The notes under the pieces: model-generated | The model's database searches: none | The model's input: only the letters and a program-made list of their open reading frames with translations | Told to the model about the DNA's origin: nothing | In this document: one piece after another, positions 12,641-19,876 of the stretch | How positions within the stretch are numbered: position 1 is the stretch's first letter | Layout of the letters: each line of letters opens with the position of its first letter | DNA from: JBOHBN01 sp050698355 | GTDB taxonomy: Bacteria; Actinomycetota; Actinomycetes; Streptosporangiales; WHST01 | Direction of reading: 5' to 3' | NCBI GenBank assembly: GCA_050698355.1 | Contig: JBOHBN010000437.1 | Coordinates: 1-32,189, forward strand | Length of the DNA stretch: 32,189 nucleotides | Position numbers and translations under genes: made by a program

Positions 12641-12906
12641 TCGCGCGTCTCGTGTTCACCGCCCACCGCCTGGGCGCCCGGTACGGGGCCGCCCAGGAAC
12701 GGCAACGCAACATGGGCCTCATCGACGAGGCCCTCGACACCGCCGGCCGCAACGTCGGGCTCCGGCGGGAGAACGCGGAGCTCCGCCGGCAGGTCGACGA
12801 GCAGTCTCGGATCCTCGCCGGCTACGAGGAGACCGCCGGGCGTGCCACCGACGCCCCCACCGGGCTCGACGAACGGCGGGACCGCCGCACCCACGAGGGA
12901 GGCTGA
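12637..12906 (+). CDS. small coiled-coil protein
   Basis: 89 aa from the ATG overlapping the previous stop. The middle, ALDTAGRNVGLRRENAELRR and the following QVDEQSRIL, has heptad spacing of Leu/Val/Ile and looks like a short coiled coil. A disordered, charged C-terminus follows. No family is recognised; third-base G/C bias supports coding. Confidence 0.5.
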   Translation: MIARLVFTAHRLGARYGAAQERQRNMGLIDEALDTAGRNVGLRRENAELRRQVDEQSRILAGYEETAGRATDAPTGLDERRDRRTHEGG

Positions 12907-12908
12907 CC

Positions 12909-13226
12909 ATGGTCGACGATTTCACCGACGACACCCGCATCGGCCCATACGACTCGGCCGGGGACGCGGCCGGAGACTGCCGGCTCGTGCACACCCTCGC
13001 CGAGCGGACCGGCGTCGACGCGTGGCGGATCGCGGGCGACCAGGTGATCACCGAGGCGGACCGGCGCGGCGTCGCGCTCGGCGGCTTCGACTACGAGGTC
13101 ATCGAACGCGTCGCCATGCTCGACGTCGAGTACGCCCAGGCCCTGCTCGGCCTCGTCGCCCGCGCCTGGTCCGCCGGTGCCGCGTGGCAGGCCCGCCTCG
13201 ACGGCGACGAGGAGGACAACTCGTGA
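12909..13226 (+). CDS. hypothetical acidic protein
   Basis: 105 aa, ATG preceded by GGGAGG. The protein is acidic at both ends, with several helices (LVHTLAERTGVDAWRIAGDQ, VIERVAMLDVEYAQALLGLV). No known motif. It overlaps the next gene by 4 bases (GTGA), so translation is coupled. Confidence 0.5.
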   Translation: MVDDFTDDTRIGPYDSAGDAAGDCRLVHTLAERTGVDAWRIAGDQVITEADRRGVALGGFDYEVIERVAMLDVEYAQALLGLVARAWSAGAAWQARLDGDEEDNS

Positions 13227-13336
13227 CTTCCGCCCTCTGGTATCTCACCGTGGCTTGGCCGGTAGGCGCCTGCGCCGGTGCGGCTACGGGTCTGCTCGGT
13301 GTCGCCTGGTGCGCGGTGAAGGGACGCCGGCCATGA
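13223..13336 (+). CDS. 37-residue single-span membrane peptide
   Basis: The GTG at 13223 overlaps the preceding stop (GTGA) and the stop at 13334-13336 overlaps the next ATG (ATGA). This double coupling supports a real gene despite its size. Most of the peptide is hydrophobic (LWYLTVAWPVGACAGAATGL, then LGVAWCAV) and ends KGRRP, a typical positive-inside end. Function is unknown. Confidence 0.48.
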   Translation: MTSALWYLTVAWPVGACAGAATGLLGVAWCAVKGRRP

Positions 13337-13539
13337 GCCGTCGACTCGTCCAAGCCGACAGGATGACCGCCGACCACCTGCCGGTCATCGACGGCCAGCC
13401 CCGGTTCCTCGTCGACATCACCCGGCTCGACGGCGACGTGGTGCTGCACTACGTCGACGACACCGACCTCGTCCAAGAGATCCAGATCTGGCGGACCGAG
13501 CTGGTGCCGTGCGTGCCGCGAGCGGAGGTGACGTCGTGA
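13333..13539 (+). CDS. hypothetical small protein
   Basis: 68 aa, coupled on both sides (ATGA at its start, GTGA at its stop). It alternates hydrophobic and charged residues (FLVDITRLDGDVVLHYVDDT, then QIWRTELVP), suggesting a small beta-barrel or SH3-like fold. No family is recognised. Confidence 0.48.
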   Translation: MSRRLVQADRMTADHLPVIDGQPRFLVDITRLDGDVVLHYVDDTDLVQEIQIWRTELVPCVPRAEVTS

Positions 13540-13775
13540 ACCTCCGCTACCCGCTGGAGCTGGCCGGGTGGATCGCCCGCGTCTGCCGCGACTGCCGCGA
13601 CGTCCGCTACACCCGCGACCAGTCCGACGGCTGGGTGTGCCGCTCCTGCCGGCGCACAAGTGGTGTCGACGCGCTGGGCCTGCCCGTCGAGTCCGACGCC
13701 GAGAAGCTCGCCACGATCCACGCCGCCCGCTCCGGGCTGGCACTCGTCGACTACCTCACCGACAGGAGGACCTGA
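13536..13775 (+). CDS. small zinc-ribbon protein
   Basis: 79 aa from a GTG overlapping the previous stop. CRDCRDVRYT and VCRSCRR give two CxxC knuckles about 18 residues apart, a typical zinc ribbon, followed by a helical tail. It probably binds nucleic acid or protein. The stop shares one base with the next ATG. Confidence 0.52.
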   Translation: MNLRYPLELAGWIARVCRDCRDVRYTRDQSDGWVCRSCRRTSGVDALGLPVESDAEKLATIHAARSGLALVDYLTDRRT

Positions 13776-14089
13776 TGTCGCGCGGAAAGCTCACCCGCGG
13801 CCGGGACCGCCGGACGCGCGTCGCGTTCCTGGAGCGGGAGTGCGCCCGGCTACGCGACGAAAACACGAACCTGTCCGACCGCCTGCGGGAACAGCGAGAG
13901 CAGGCGCATATTGCCCGGCAGGTCAACCGGCGCCGCGGCGAAATGCTCGCCGACCTCGACGCCCGGGAGGTCGCCGCCCGCCACGAGGCCGACGCCGAGC
14001 GCCGCACACGGTGGAACGTGCAACGTGAACGGGACCAGCTGCGCCGTCAGGTCGCCCCGCGGGGAGCCACCGGGGGAAGCGTCCGGTGA
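13775..14089 (+). CDS. basic coiled-coil protein
   Basis: 104 aa from the ATG sharing a base with the preceding stop. From about residue 15 to 95 it is one long Arg/Glu-rich helix (FLERECARLRDENTNLSDRL and onward) with heptads of Leu and Val, so a coiled coil. The N-terminus is very basic (RGKLTRGRDRRTR), suggesting nucleic acid contact. The following gene overlaps by 4 bases. Confidence 0.52.
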   Translation: MSRGKLTRGRDRRTRVAFLERECARLRDENTNLSDRLREQREQAHIARQVNRRRGEMLADLDAREVAARHEADAERRTRWNVQRERDQLRRQVAPRGATGGSVR

Positions 14090-14580
14090 GCGGCCAGCAC
14101 ACAGACGCCGGCACGTCCCGCGCAAGGGGGAAAGGGCGGGACGTGCCGGCACCCAGCCCAGGCCCGGCGCAAGGGTTGGAGAGTCTGTCGGGCGGGCCCA
14201 GCACCTGGGTCATCCACCTACCCCCAGGCATGCCCCTGCTGTCCGCGAACGGCCGGCACCACTGGGCGCACCGGCACCGGATCACCCGCCAGCTGCGTGA
14301 CACCACCCGCTGGCTCGCCCGCGCCCGGCACATCCCCCACCTGCAGCGGGCCCACATCGTGGCTGTCTACCAGCCGCCGGACCGACGCCGCCGCGACCCC
14401 GCCAACCTGTACCCCGCCGTGAAGGCCTGCGTCGATGGCCTCGTCGACGCACACGTGATCCCCGACGACGACGCCGCCCACCTCGACGGCCCCGACATGC
14501 GGCTCGCCCACATCACCCGCGGCGGACGACTCACCCTGCACATCACGGAACTGTCCGCATCCACTGGACTCCCACGATGA
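14086..14580 (+). CDS. RusA-family Holliday junction resolvase
   Basis: 164 aa from a GTG overlapping the previous stop. A 35-residue disordered N-terminus precedes the RusA-like fold. RRDPANLYPAVKACVDGLVD, then AHVIPDDDA, carries the family's acidic residues (Asp104, Asp117 and the Asp127-129 cluster), which bind the metal ions. RusA enzymes resolve four-way junctions made in phage recombination and replication. Its place at the front of the replication genes fits that role. The family signature is clear; activity is inferred. Confidence 0.8.
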   Translation: MSGQHTDAGTSRARGKGRDVPAPSPGPAQGLESLSGGPSTWVIHLPPGMPLLSANGRHHWAHRHRITRQLRDTTRWLARARHIPHLQRAHIVAVYQPPDRRRRDPANLYPAVKACVDGLVDAHVIPDDDAAHLDGPDMRLAHITRGGRLTLHITELSASTGLPR

Positions 14581-14769
14581 CTGGCCTCCACCGTGCCGCC
14601 GGACATTGACCACGACCACGGACTCGACGCTTCTCTGCACACGCTCAACGACGCCAGTCTCCTGCCACCCAACCTTGTGGCGTGACCCCGACACCGACCG
14701 CGTGCGTGTCCTGCCGCGCGTCGCTGTTCGAAACCGTGTACGCCGACGAGACAGAAGGAAGAGAAGCCG
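14581..14769 (+). other. short gap before the split nuclease
   Basis: Several tiny overlapping openings occur here (for example GTG at 14593 to a stop at 14685, which overlaps a GTG at 14682), but none has a recognisable product or a good ribosome site. No hairpin or consensus promoter was seen. GAAGGAAG near 14755 serves the ATG at 14770. Confidence 0.3.
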
Positions 14770-15021
14770 ATGGACCTCGCGGAGACCCTCGCCGAGGAAC
14801 TGAGAACGGCGATCGCCTACGACGTGGCGAACAAGCCACGCAGCCTGCAGAAAACGCTCGGTCCATCGGAGGTCGGCGAGGAATGCCAACGGAAGCTGGC
14901 CTACAAACTCCTCGACTGGGATCCGAAGCCGAACACCAGGATCGACCCGCTGCCGAGCTTCATCGGCACGGCGGCGCACGAGGCGATCGCAGCGGTGCTC
15001 GAGCAGGTGAACGACCGGTGA
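14770..15021 (+). CDS. Cas4-like PD-(D/E)XK exonuclease, N-terminal ORF of a split gene
   Basis: 83 aa with GAAGGAAGAG upstream. It corresponds to the N-terminal third of actinophage Cas4/RecB-type nucleases: LGPSEVGEECQRKLAYKL contains the lone N-terminal Cys (Cys39) that in this group joins three C-terminal Cys in a [4Fe-4S] cluster, and FIGTAAHEAI carries the nuclease His (His70). The ORF stops at 15021 in the middle of the domain; the rest is encoded in the next frame from an overlapping GTG. Alone it cannot be active. The product may pair with the second ORF, be joined by a -1 frameshift, or reflect a mutation or sequencing error. Confidence 0.72.
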   Translation: MDLAETLAEELRTAIAYDVANKPRSLQKTLGPSEVGEECQRKLAYKLLDWDPKPNTRIDPLPSFIGTAAHEAIAAVLEQVNDR

Positions 15022-15542
15022 GCGACCCCGTCTGGATCGTCGAGACGCGGGTCCACGCCTCCCGGGACCTCAGCGGCTCGTGCGACGTCTACCACGTCCC
15101 CACCGACACCGTCCTTGACCACAAGTTCGTCGGCCCGGCGTCGATGCGGAAGTACCGGAGCGACGGGCCCAGCCTGGTCTATCGCCGGCAGGTTCAGATC
15201 TACGGCCTCGGATGGGAGCGAGGGGGCTACACGCCGCGGAACGTCGCGATCGCGTTCTACCCGCGCGGCGGCCGCATCGACGACCTGTACGTGTGGACCG
15301 CGCCGTACGACCGGCAGATGGCCCTCGACGCGCTCGAGCGTCTGGAAACCATCCGTCAGGCCATCATCGCGCTCGACCCCGAGGCCAACCCCGAGCGGTG
15401 GGCGCTGTTCCCCACCACGGCGTCGCACGCCTGCACCTTCTGTCCCTGGTACTCGCCAGGCAGCACCGACCTGTCCCAGGGCTGCCCAAGCGAGCCGGGC
15501 GCCGTCAACCCCCGCGCTCCCATCGAGGAGCTGATCGCGTAA
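15018..15542 (+). CDS. Cas4-like PD-(D/E)XK exonuclease, C-terminal ORF of a split gene
   Basis: 174 aa from the GTG that overlaps the stop of the first part (GTGA). Catalytic elements are Glu9, Asp23 (SGSCDVY), Asp34-x-Lys36 (VLDHK) and the helix RRQVQIYGLGW, as in the RecB/Cas4 nuclease core. Cys139, Cys142 and Cys156 (CTFCPW, then GCPSEP) match the C-terminal three ligands of the iron-sulphur cluster. The fusion of the two ORFs would be co-linear with one-piece relatives, with no residues lost. Such enzymes resect DNA ends for phage recombination or replication. Next come an OB-fold-like protein and the primase-helicase. Confidence 0.75.
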   Translation: MSDPVWIVETRVHASRDLSGSCDVYHVPTDTVLDHKFVGPASMRKYRSDGPSLVYRRQVQIYGLGWERGGYTPRNVAIAFYPRGGRIDDLYVWTAPYDRQMALDALERLETIRQAIIALDPEANPERWALFPTTASHACTFCPWYSPGSTDLSQGCPSEPGAVNPRAPIEELIA

Positions 15543-15616
15543 AGGAGCCGCCATCGACCAGCCAAACCTCCGAACCCAGCGACCAAAGCGAACACACATG
15601 GAAAGGCGTAGCTCCA

Positions 15617-16210
15617 ATGTCTGACGACACCTGGAACAACAGCGACGAGGCGGCCGACGACTTCCTGATGAGCGGCGGTACACCCAGCGCCAAGTTCAAG
15701 GAGCTCGGCGCGAACGCCGCCGGCCGCATCGCCCGCAGGCCAGAAGTTCAGCAGCAGCGCGACTTCGACTCCGGTGAGCCGCTGTACTGGGACGACGGGT
15801 CCCCGCGCAAGCAGATCAAGGTGATCCTTCGCACCGACCAGCGGGACCCGGAGATCGAGGACGACACCGGCGAACGCGCTCTGTACATCAAGGGCAACCT
15901 GTTGCGTGCCGTGCGCGCCGCGGTCAAGAAGTCGGGTGCCAAGGGTCTCGCGGTCGAAGGGTGGCTGTCCGTCACCTACACCTTCGACGGCGAGGCGAAG
16001 AAGAAGGGCCTCAACCCGCCGAAACTGTACTCCGCCGAGTACCTCCCGCCAGACGAGGCAGCCGCGAACCAGGTTCTCGATGGCGACAGCTCGTCGGCAC
16101 CGGAGCAGCCGGCCGCGCAGCAGGCGTCGTCCAGCGGCCCCGACTTCTCCCAGTTCACCCCGGAACAGGTCGCCGCGTTCCTCCAGGCCCAGCAGCAGAA
16201 GGCGTCCTGA
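15617..16210 (+). CDS. OB-fold-like protein, probable ssDNA-binding/recombination partner
   Basis: 197 aa; GGAAAGG lies about 10 bases before the ATG. The core (about 20-145) has the alternating pattern of an OB fold: GRIARRPEVQQQRDFDSG, QIKVILRTDQRDPEIEDDTG, LYIKGNLLRAVRAAVKKSG, GWLSVTYTFDGEAKKKGL and KLYSAEYLPP. The last 50 residues are Gln/Ala/Ser-rich and end FTPEQVAAFLQAQQQ, like the flexible tail of single-strand binding proteins. Homologous actinophage proteins sit next to Cas4-like nucleases. The exact role is inferred from pattern and neighbours. Confidence 0.55.
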   Translation: MSDDTWNNSDEAADDFLMSGGTPSAKFKELGANAAGRIARRPEVQQQRDFDSGEPLYWDDGSPRKQIKVILRTDQRDPEIEDDTGERALYIKGNLLRAVRAAVKKSGAKGLAVEGWLSVTYTFDGEAKKKGLNPPKLYSAEYLPPDEAAANQVLDGDSSSAPEQPAAQQASSSGPDFSQFTPEQVAAFLQAQQQKAS

Positions 16211-16248
16211 CCCACTTCTCCTACAGCCCGACCGGTACCCAGGCCGGC

Positions 16249-16271
16249 GCCCGCGGTTCGACGCCGCGGGC
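16249..16271 (+). terminator. 8-bp hairpin in the gap before the J-domain-like gene
   Basis: GCCCGCGG (16249-16256) pairs with CCGCGGGC (16264-16271) across a 7-base loop, in the 102-base gap after the OB-fold-like gene. There is no U-tract. It could reduce transcription of the primase genes or protect the upstream transcript. Confidence 0.38.
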
Positions 16272-16312
16272 GGGCACACACATCACCCGATCCGCTCGGA
16301 GGGAGGTGACCA

Positions 16313-16729
16313 TTGTCCGTCGTCACGATCACGATCAACGGCCTCGACGCCAAGGTACGCAGCCCGTTCAGCGCCAAGGACCTGGTCAAGTCGATGCCAA
16401 TAAGGGAATGGTCACCCGCCGAGCGGGTGTGGATCATCCCCGCCTTCGAGGTCGACGACCTCGTCGCCATTCTCGAAGCCGACGGCTATCGGGTCGTCGT
16501 CACCCGCAGGAACGGCGAGCAGCAGCAGAAGCAGCAGCACCAGCCGCCGCCAGGCAGGAACGGCAGCGGCAAGACGTGGGCCGACGACATGTTCCTCACC
16601 CTCGGGCCCGACCTCGGTGAGAAGGCGTTCAAGGCGCTCGTACGCGCCATCCATCCGGATCTTGGGGGGTCGACCACCGCCATGCAACAGCTCAACGCGG
16701 CCCGAGACCGGCACGGACAGCGCACATGA
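16313..16729 (+). CDS. J-domain-like protein coupled to the primase-helicase
   Basis: 138 aa from a TTG with GGAGGG 8 bases upstream. Residues 1-65 form an alpha-beta domain of unknown type (VVTITINGLDAKV, REWSPAERVWIIP). A Gln/Pro linker follows. Residues about 90-138 carry LVRAIHPDLGG and MQQLNAARDRHG, the HPD loop and last helix of a J-domain. J-domain proteins recruit DnaK; lambda uses the host DnaJ/DnaK pair to release its helicase at the origin. Here the gene overlaps the primase-helicase start (ATGA). A role in helicase loading is an attractive inference. Confidence 0.6.
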   Translation: MSVVTITINGLDAKVRSPFSAKDLVKSMPIREWSPAERVWIIPAFEVDDLVAILEADGYRVVVTRRNGEQQQKQQHQPPPGRNGSGKTWADDMFLTLGPDLGEKAFKALVRAIHPDLGGSTTAMQQLNAARDRHGQRT

Positions 16730-19257
16730 GCGAGCTGCTCGACACCGCACTCGGTCTATACGATGCCGGCTGCTGCCCGATCCCCGCCAAGGCGGACGGC
16801 AGCAAGGCGCCGTTCGGCAGCTGGAAGAGATACGAGACCACCCGACCCGACCGCGGCCAGGTCGAGAAGTGGCTCAGCAACGGCACATACGACGGCATCG
16901 GGCTCATCTGCGGCGCCGTGTCCGGCAACCTCGAGATGTTCGAGCTCGAAGGCCGCGCGATCGCCGAAGGCTACCTGCAGCGTCTCGTCGGCCTGCTCAA
17001 CGACCACGGCCTCGCTGGCCTATGGCAGCGCCTCACGGCCGGCTACGTGGAGGCCACCCCCAGCGGTGGCCTCCACGTCCTCTACCGGGTCGATGGCGAG
17101 CCGCGAAGGAACACGAAGCTCGCGTGCAGGCCGGCCCGCGAGGACGAGCTCGACGACGACGAACGGGAGCAGCTCGCCAGATACCCGAACAAGGTCTTCC
17201 GGCGTGTGCTCGTCGAGACCCGTGGAGAAGGCGGATTCGTCGTCGTCGCGCCCTCGGCCGGCCGCACCCACGAGACCGGGAAGGCGTGGACCCTCATCGC
17301 CGGAGGACCCGCCACGATCCCCATGGTCAGCGAGGAGGAACGCGACGCTCTGCACGCGGTCGCGTCGATGCTCGACTCGATGCCGGCACCCGAACCGCCT
17401 TCCACCACGGCGGGTTCCACAGCGGATGACGATGCGCTAAGGCCAGGCGATGACTACAACCAGCGCGTCGACTGGCTGGAGATCCTCGAACCGCACGGCT
17501 GGCGGCACACCCGCACCTTCGGCCGCACCCGCGGCTGGTGCCGGCCAGGCAAGAAAGGGCTGGCCGTCTCCGCGACAACCGGCCGCAACGACGCCGACAA
17601 CCTCTACGTCTTTAGCACCTCCGCCGCGCCATTCGAACACGAGACGCCGTACTCAAAGTTCGCGGCCTACGCCCTCCTCGAGTACGACGGCGACTATCCC
17701 GCGGCCGCGAGAGCGTTGCGCGACCAGGGGTACGGCGGCGAGCGACCCCACGACGACGCCGGCATCGACAACCTCATCGACCACGACGGAGATGACGACG
17801 GCCCGGGGCAGCAGGCCCCGCCGGCCGCGCACGCCGGCGGGGCCGCTTACACCACCACCGACGACGGCAACGCCCGTCGCCTCGTCGACACCCACAGCGA
17901 CGTCATCCGCCACGTCCCCGAACGCGGCCTGTGGCTGTCCTGGACCGGATCCAGATGGCGGTGGGACCTCGGCGGCGACATCATCGAACACGCACGCGGT
18001 ATCGCCCGAAGCCTCCCTGCCACCGACAAGGAGTCAGCGAAGTTCAAGCGGGCATCCCTGTCCGCCCGCGGGGTGAACGCCATGGTGCAGCTCGCCCGTT
18101 CCGACCGCCGCGTACGAGCCCACCAGCACACCCTCAACGCACGGCCGTACGAGCTGAACACCCCGGCCGGCATCGTCGACCTTCGTACCGGGCAGCTCCT
18201 TGATCCTGACCCGGCTGCGCTTCACACCAGGTGCACGACCGTTGCACCCGACTACGACGCGGTCCCTCACCGCTGGCTGAGGTTCCTCGCCGACACCTTC
18301 GCCGGCGAGGAAGACGTCACGAACTATGTGCGGCGCCTCCTCGGTATGGCGCTCCTCGGCGCCGTCCACGAGTCCCTGCTGCCGTTCTCGTGGGGCAGCG
18401 GAGCCAACGGCAAGACCACCCTCTTCGACGTCGTGATGCGCGTTCTGGGTATCGGTGACGACGGGTACGCCCTCTCCGCCCCCGCCGACCTGCTTCTCGC
18501 CAAGATCTACAACGACCACCCCACCGAGGTGGCGCGGCTGTCCGGGGCACGTCTCGTCGTCTGCTCCGAGCTCGACGACAACCAGCAGTTCGCCGAAGCC
18601 AAGGTGAAGCTCCTCACGGGCAAGGACGTCATCACCGGCCGGTTCATGCGCCAAGACTTCTTCAGCTTCCGCCCCACCCACACCTTGTTTCTGCTCGGCA
18701 ACAACAAGCCCGCCGTACGTACCGGCGGTCCTGCGTTCTGGCGCAGAATCCGTCTGATCCCCTTCCTTCACACCGTTCCCGAAAAGGAGCGCGACACCAA
18801 GCTCGCCGACAGTCTCGTCAACGAAGAGGCTCCGGGAATTCTCGCCTGGCTCATCTCCGGCGCCGTCGGCTATCTGTATAACGGACTCGCAGAACCCGAA
18901 TCCGTACGGGCGGCCACCGGCAGCTACGAACACGACCAAGACAGCCTCGGTCGGTTCGTCGAAGAATGCTGCATCATCGGCGAGCCAAACCGGCAAGACC
19001 TACGCATTCAGATGTCGAGACTGCGTGATGCCTACGAAAAATGGTGCACCGACGAAGGAGAGTTCGCGATCAACCCCAAAGCGTTCGGGCAGGGCCTCCG
19101 CAGCCGCTACGGGGTGGTCGACTGGCGCAGCCACGGCCGGAAGTTCTACTGCGGCATCCGCCTCGACGAGACCGAGGATCGGGCACCCGGATCGGGCACC
19201 CGCGACTCATCGGGCACCCGACCCGAAGGAGGGGACGGTTTCGATGGGTTGCTCTAA
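16726..19257 (+). CDS. prim-pol / D5-type primase-helicase fusion
   Basis: 843 aa, start overlapping the upstream stop. Residues about 1-220 form an archaeo-eukaryotic primase-polymerase domain: GNLEMFELEG near 68-76 occupies the acidic motif position and SGGLHVLY (113-120) is the second motif. Residues about 385-545 match D5_N, followed by an SF3-type helicase: Walker A WGSGANGKTT (556-565), Walker B ARLVVCSELDD (608-618), sensor LLGNNKP (657-662) and the arginine finger FWRRIR. Such proteins prime and unwind at the origin of P4-like and actinophage genomes. The last 20 codons contain three iteron copies. Confidence 0.88.
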   Translation: MSELLDTALGLYDAGCCPIPAKADGSKAPFGSWKRYETTRPDRGQVEKWLSNGTYDGIGLICGAVSGNLEMFELEGRAIAEGYLQRLVGLLNDHGLAGLWQRLTAGYVEATPSGGLHVLYRVDGEPRRNTKLACRPAREDELDDDEREQLARYPNKVFRRVLVETRGEGGFVVVAPSAGRTHETGKAWTLIAGGPATIPMVSEEERDALHAVASMLDSMPAPEPPSTTAGSTADDDALRPGDDYNQRVDWLEILEPHGWRHTRTFGRTRGWCRPGKKGLAVSATTGRNDADNLYVFSTSAAPFEHETPYSKFAAYALLEYDGDYPAAARALRDQGYGGERPHDDAGIDNLIDHDGDDDGPGQQAPPAAHAGGAAYTTTDDGNARRLVDTHSDVIRHVPERGLWLSWTGSRWRWDLGGDIIEHARGIARSLPATDKESAKFKRASLSARGVNAMVQLARSDRRVRAHQHTLNARPYELNTPAGIVDLRTGQLLDPDPAALHTRCTTVAPDYDAVPHRWLRFLADTFAGEEDVTNYVRRLLGMALLGAVHESLLPFSWGSGANGKTTLFDVVMRVLGIGDDGYALSAPADLLLAKIYNDHPTEVARLSGARLVVCSELDDNQQFAEAKVKLLTGKDVITGRFMRQDFFSFRPTHTLFLLGNNKPAVRTGGPAFWRRIRLIPFLHTVPEKERDTKLADSLVNEEAPGILAWLISGAVGYLYNGLAEPESVRAATGSYEHDQDSLGRFVEECCIIGEPNRQDLRIQMSRLRDAYEKWCTDEGEFAINPKAFGQGLRSRYGVVDWRSHGRKFYCGIRLDETEDRAPGSGTRDSSGTRPEGGDGFDGLL

Positions 19258-19480
19258 CCAAGATCATCGGGTGCCCGATTGGGGCTGCGGGTGCCCGATC
19301 GGGTGCCCGATCGGGTGCCCGATAAACCAGGACAAAACGACGCTGCACCGCAGGTCAGACTATACGGGTGCCCGATGGTGCCCGATTTCTTCTACTATCC
19401 GCTCTAACGCGCGCGTACGCGCATGCGCACATACACGCGTGGAAGTGAACATAGAGGATCGGGCACCATCGGGCACCCGG
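19177..19480. repeat. iteron cluster, candidate replication origin
   Basis: The unit TCGGGCACCC or its complement occurs at 19179-19188, 19192-19201 and 19210-19219 (forward, inside the primase-helicase gene), at 19269-19278, 19289-19298, 19301-19310, 19313-19322 and 19366-19375 (reverse), with a near copy at 19376-19385, and again at 19459-19468 (one mismatch) and 19469-19478 (forward). Each unit has a near-dyad TCGGG-N2-CCCGA. The gap 19258-19500 has no gene and also holds an A-rich stretch at 19321-19340. Iterons directly behind a replication initiator gene are typical of origins. They could also be operator sites. Confidence 0.65.
19407..19441. other. 35-base alternating purine-pyrimidine tract
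   Basis: Every base from 19407 to 19441 alternates purine and pyrimidine. The tract includes the palindromes GCGCGTACGCGC (19411-19422) and GCGCATGCGC (19419-19428). Such DNA can take the Z form or cruciforms under negative supercoiling. It lies inside the iteron cluster, where a supercoil-sensitive element would fit an origin. Confidence 0.6.
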
Positions 19481-19500
19481 CCAGTCCTGAAGGTCGGCCG

Positions 19501-19866
19501 ATGACCGCCTACCTCATCACTGAGCCGGTCCGCGTCGAGACCTGCCCCCGCTGCGACGCCACCGTCCTCCACGCCCACACCGGCGGCGTCGACACCCGCG
19601 TCGACCCCGAACACCTCAACGCCAATAATGAACTCACCGCGCTTCTCCAAAGCCGAATGACATTCGACCTTATCCAAGACGGCTACCCGCCTCGCTTCTA
19701 CCTCGAATGGAGAGATGCCGACCGCATCCAAGCCGGACGCAAACACATTGTCGTCGCACGCCACACATGCGAACGCAAATCCGGACCGGGACAACGACAA
19801 GAACCCGGACCGTTCCTCACGCTTCCCATCGCACGACAAGAAGACACCGATATCCCACCGTTCTAA
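19501..19866 (+). CDS. hypothetical protein with CxxC knuckle
   Basis: 121 aa, GAAGG before the ATG. CPRCDATVLHAH (about 14-25) and a later Cys (RHTCERK, about 90) hint at a metal site. The middle is mixed helix and strand (YPPRFYLEWRDADRIQAGR). The 5' half uses more A/T in third positions than the neighbours. First gene after the iteron region. No family is recognised. Confidence 0.5.
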   Translation: MTAYLITEPVRVETCPRCDATVLHAHTGGVDTRVDPEHLNANNELTALLQSRMTFDLIQDGYPPRFYLEWRDADRIQAGRKHIVVARHTCERKSGPGQRQEPGPFLTLPIARQEDTDIPPF

Positions 19867-19876
19867 GGAGTGAACC

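Noticed and set aside
14593..14685. 30-residue ORF before the split nuclease
   Set aside because: No ribosome site, no recognisable product and weak codon bias.
15356..16279. Antisense frame opposite the nuclease and OB-fold-like genes
   Set aside because: Spans two supported sense genes and a gap; composition is that of a GC-bias shadow.
19177..19480. CRISPR array
   Set aside because: Units are 10 bp, in both orientations, with irregular spacing and no spacers of constant length.
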